This document shows, one piece after another, positions 63,205 to 64,000 of a DNA stretch of 64,000 nt. Numbering within the stretch: position 1 is the first letter of the stretch; every line of letters starts with the position of its first letter. The stretch is taken from assembly GCA_039000515.1 (NCBI GenBank), contig JBCFYV010000935.1, forward strand, positions 58,476,346 to 58,540,345, read 5' to 3'. The translations under genes and the position numbers were made by a program. The notes below the pieces were generated by a model. That model worked only from the letters and a program-made list of their open reading frames with translations. It made no database searches and was not told where the DNA came from. This DNA comes from Timema cristinae (lineage: Eukaryota > Arthropoda > Insecta > Phasmatodea > Timematidae).

Positions 63205-63395
63205 GGGAGACCCGTTTTGGTGGTCGAATGGTGTAAAACTTCACACTCGCAATACATTAGACTGCTGATGATGGGGAAGATCGGGGTTCGCATCCTGATC
63301 GGGTGTACTTGAGGGTGCTTTTTATAAATGGTTTTCCAATCTCCGCGCAAATAAGAGGTACACTTCCTGTAGTAAGACGTGGTGCTTAAAAAATT
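63205..63395 (+). repeat. SINE-C copy with internal deletion
   Basis: Head TTTTGGTGGTCGAATGGTGT, B-box GGTTCGCATCC, body to GGTACACTTCC, then a jump straight to TGTAGTAAGACGTGGTGCTT (the middle of the 3' region is lost). Confidence 0.75.
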
Positions 63396-64000
63396 GGGGA
63401 AAGTAGGGGATACCCAAAATAGGTTGACTTTTGGGCCGTATTTATAATCGAGATTCGGAGGTTAACCAATTCCCATTTCGGCCTGATTTGCTGTTTTTTA
63501 ATACACCTGCCATTTGGTTGGCTCCCCAGACTAAGATAGAATCCAAGTTGCATTTTCTCTTATTCCTTTTTTAATCTTTCGGGCATTTCCATGCCTTAAG
63601 AAAAAAAACTTTCAACCGTATAAAAAGGGCGCATTTGAAAAATCTTACACATCAAAGTTGAGTAACTTCATAGATTGGGACAAAGTTCAAACCGCCGGTT
63701 GAAAAGAATTACAAAGCACGTATAAAAAGTATGTACCGTTCGCTCTAGCTACGAGACTCAGATTTAAATTAAAAGTTCAAAAGTAAAACGGGCTTTTATG
63801 ACCCATTGGATTTCACTTTTATTGATAATTCATTTGAATGGATTGATTTTTTTTTCTTCTCTTGATAGCTTTACTTTTCTTTATTCAAACGTTGTCACTT
63901 AAAGAACAATAGATCCAAACAAACATTCTGGGTTTTAAAATCGCAGCATTAGCTCATCTTGAATACCAAACATTAATTTGATATAGACTTGCTTAATATG
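63396..64000. other. No gene; unassigned sequence
   Basis: Nothing recognised to the window end. Confidence 0.3.

Noticed and set aside
341..63395. CRISPR-like or phage-like repeat arrays
   Set aside because: Repeats are dispersed SINEs or contiguous minisatellites without unique spacers; no cas or phage genes exist here.
1..64000. Retroviral or LTR elements
   Set aside because: No paired long terminal repeats, primer-binding site, or gag/pol-type frames were seen.

Overview
The window looks like nuclear DNA from an invertebrate animal with a large, AT-rich, repeat-packed genome. No bacterial, phage or CRISPR architecture is visible. The evidence is: several hundred-base tRNA-derived SINE families with target-site duplications (TSDs), LINE reverse-transcriptase tails, TA-, TTA- and 8-bp-TSD DNA transposons, many miniature inverted-repeat elements (MITEs), minisatellites, and almost no long open frames. 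The phylum cannot be fixed from sequence alone. No organism-specific gene was recognised.

The only candidate for a host protein-coding gene is at 30.66-31.16 kb on the + strand. A CpG-rich promoter-like stretch carries an inverted CCAAT box and a CRE-like TGACGTAA. It is followed by a leader and a 20-codon first coding exon (31095-31154) that ends exactly at a GTAAGA splice donor. Its peptide and exon length resemble the short first exon of TIS11/ZFP36L mRNA-decay CCCH zinc-finger genes. No zinc-finger exon follows, so if the gene is real everything from 31155 to the right end would be first intron.

The one recognisable complete transposon is a pogo/Tigger-like Tc1-mariner element at 4171-7041. 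It has 26-bp terminal inverted repeats (TIRs), a TA duplication and a decayed transposase (HTH, CENP-B-type HTH, DDE domain, C-terminal PHD finger) with one stop and two frameshifts. It sits inside an older SINE.

The rest is layered repeats. SINE-A, SINE-B and SINE-C have different tRNA-like heads but the same 3' module (GTATAACCCGAACGGGTAGT, then AAGACGCGGTGCTA, then AAT or A repeats). Minor tRNA-derived families are labelled D, E and F. DNA elements include MITE-M (8 copies), J (4), the long-TIR foldback L (4), P (3), a TTA-flanked Harbinger-like element inside a SINE, an 8-bp-TSD hAT-like element, and a 0.55-kb foldback. LINE tails lie at 12.7, 35.7 and 39.6 kb. Minisatellites lie at about 1.3, 16.3, 18.2, 23, 33.8, 44.9, 55.2 and 61.3 kb. 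Letter names (A-F, G-P) are local labels for this window, not database names.

Nested insertions give a relative chronology: pogo into SINE-C, Harbinger into SINE-A, SINE-A into J, SINE-A into H, SINE-B into P, SINE-B into SINE-C, SINE-C into SINE-C, and hAT into H.
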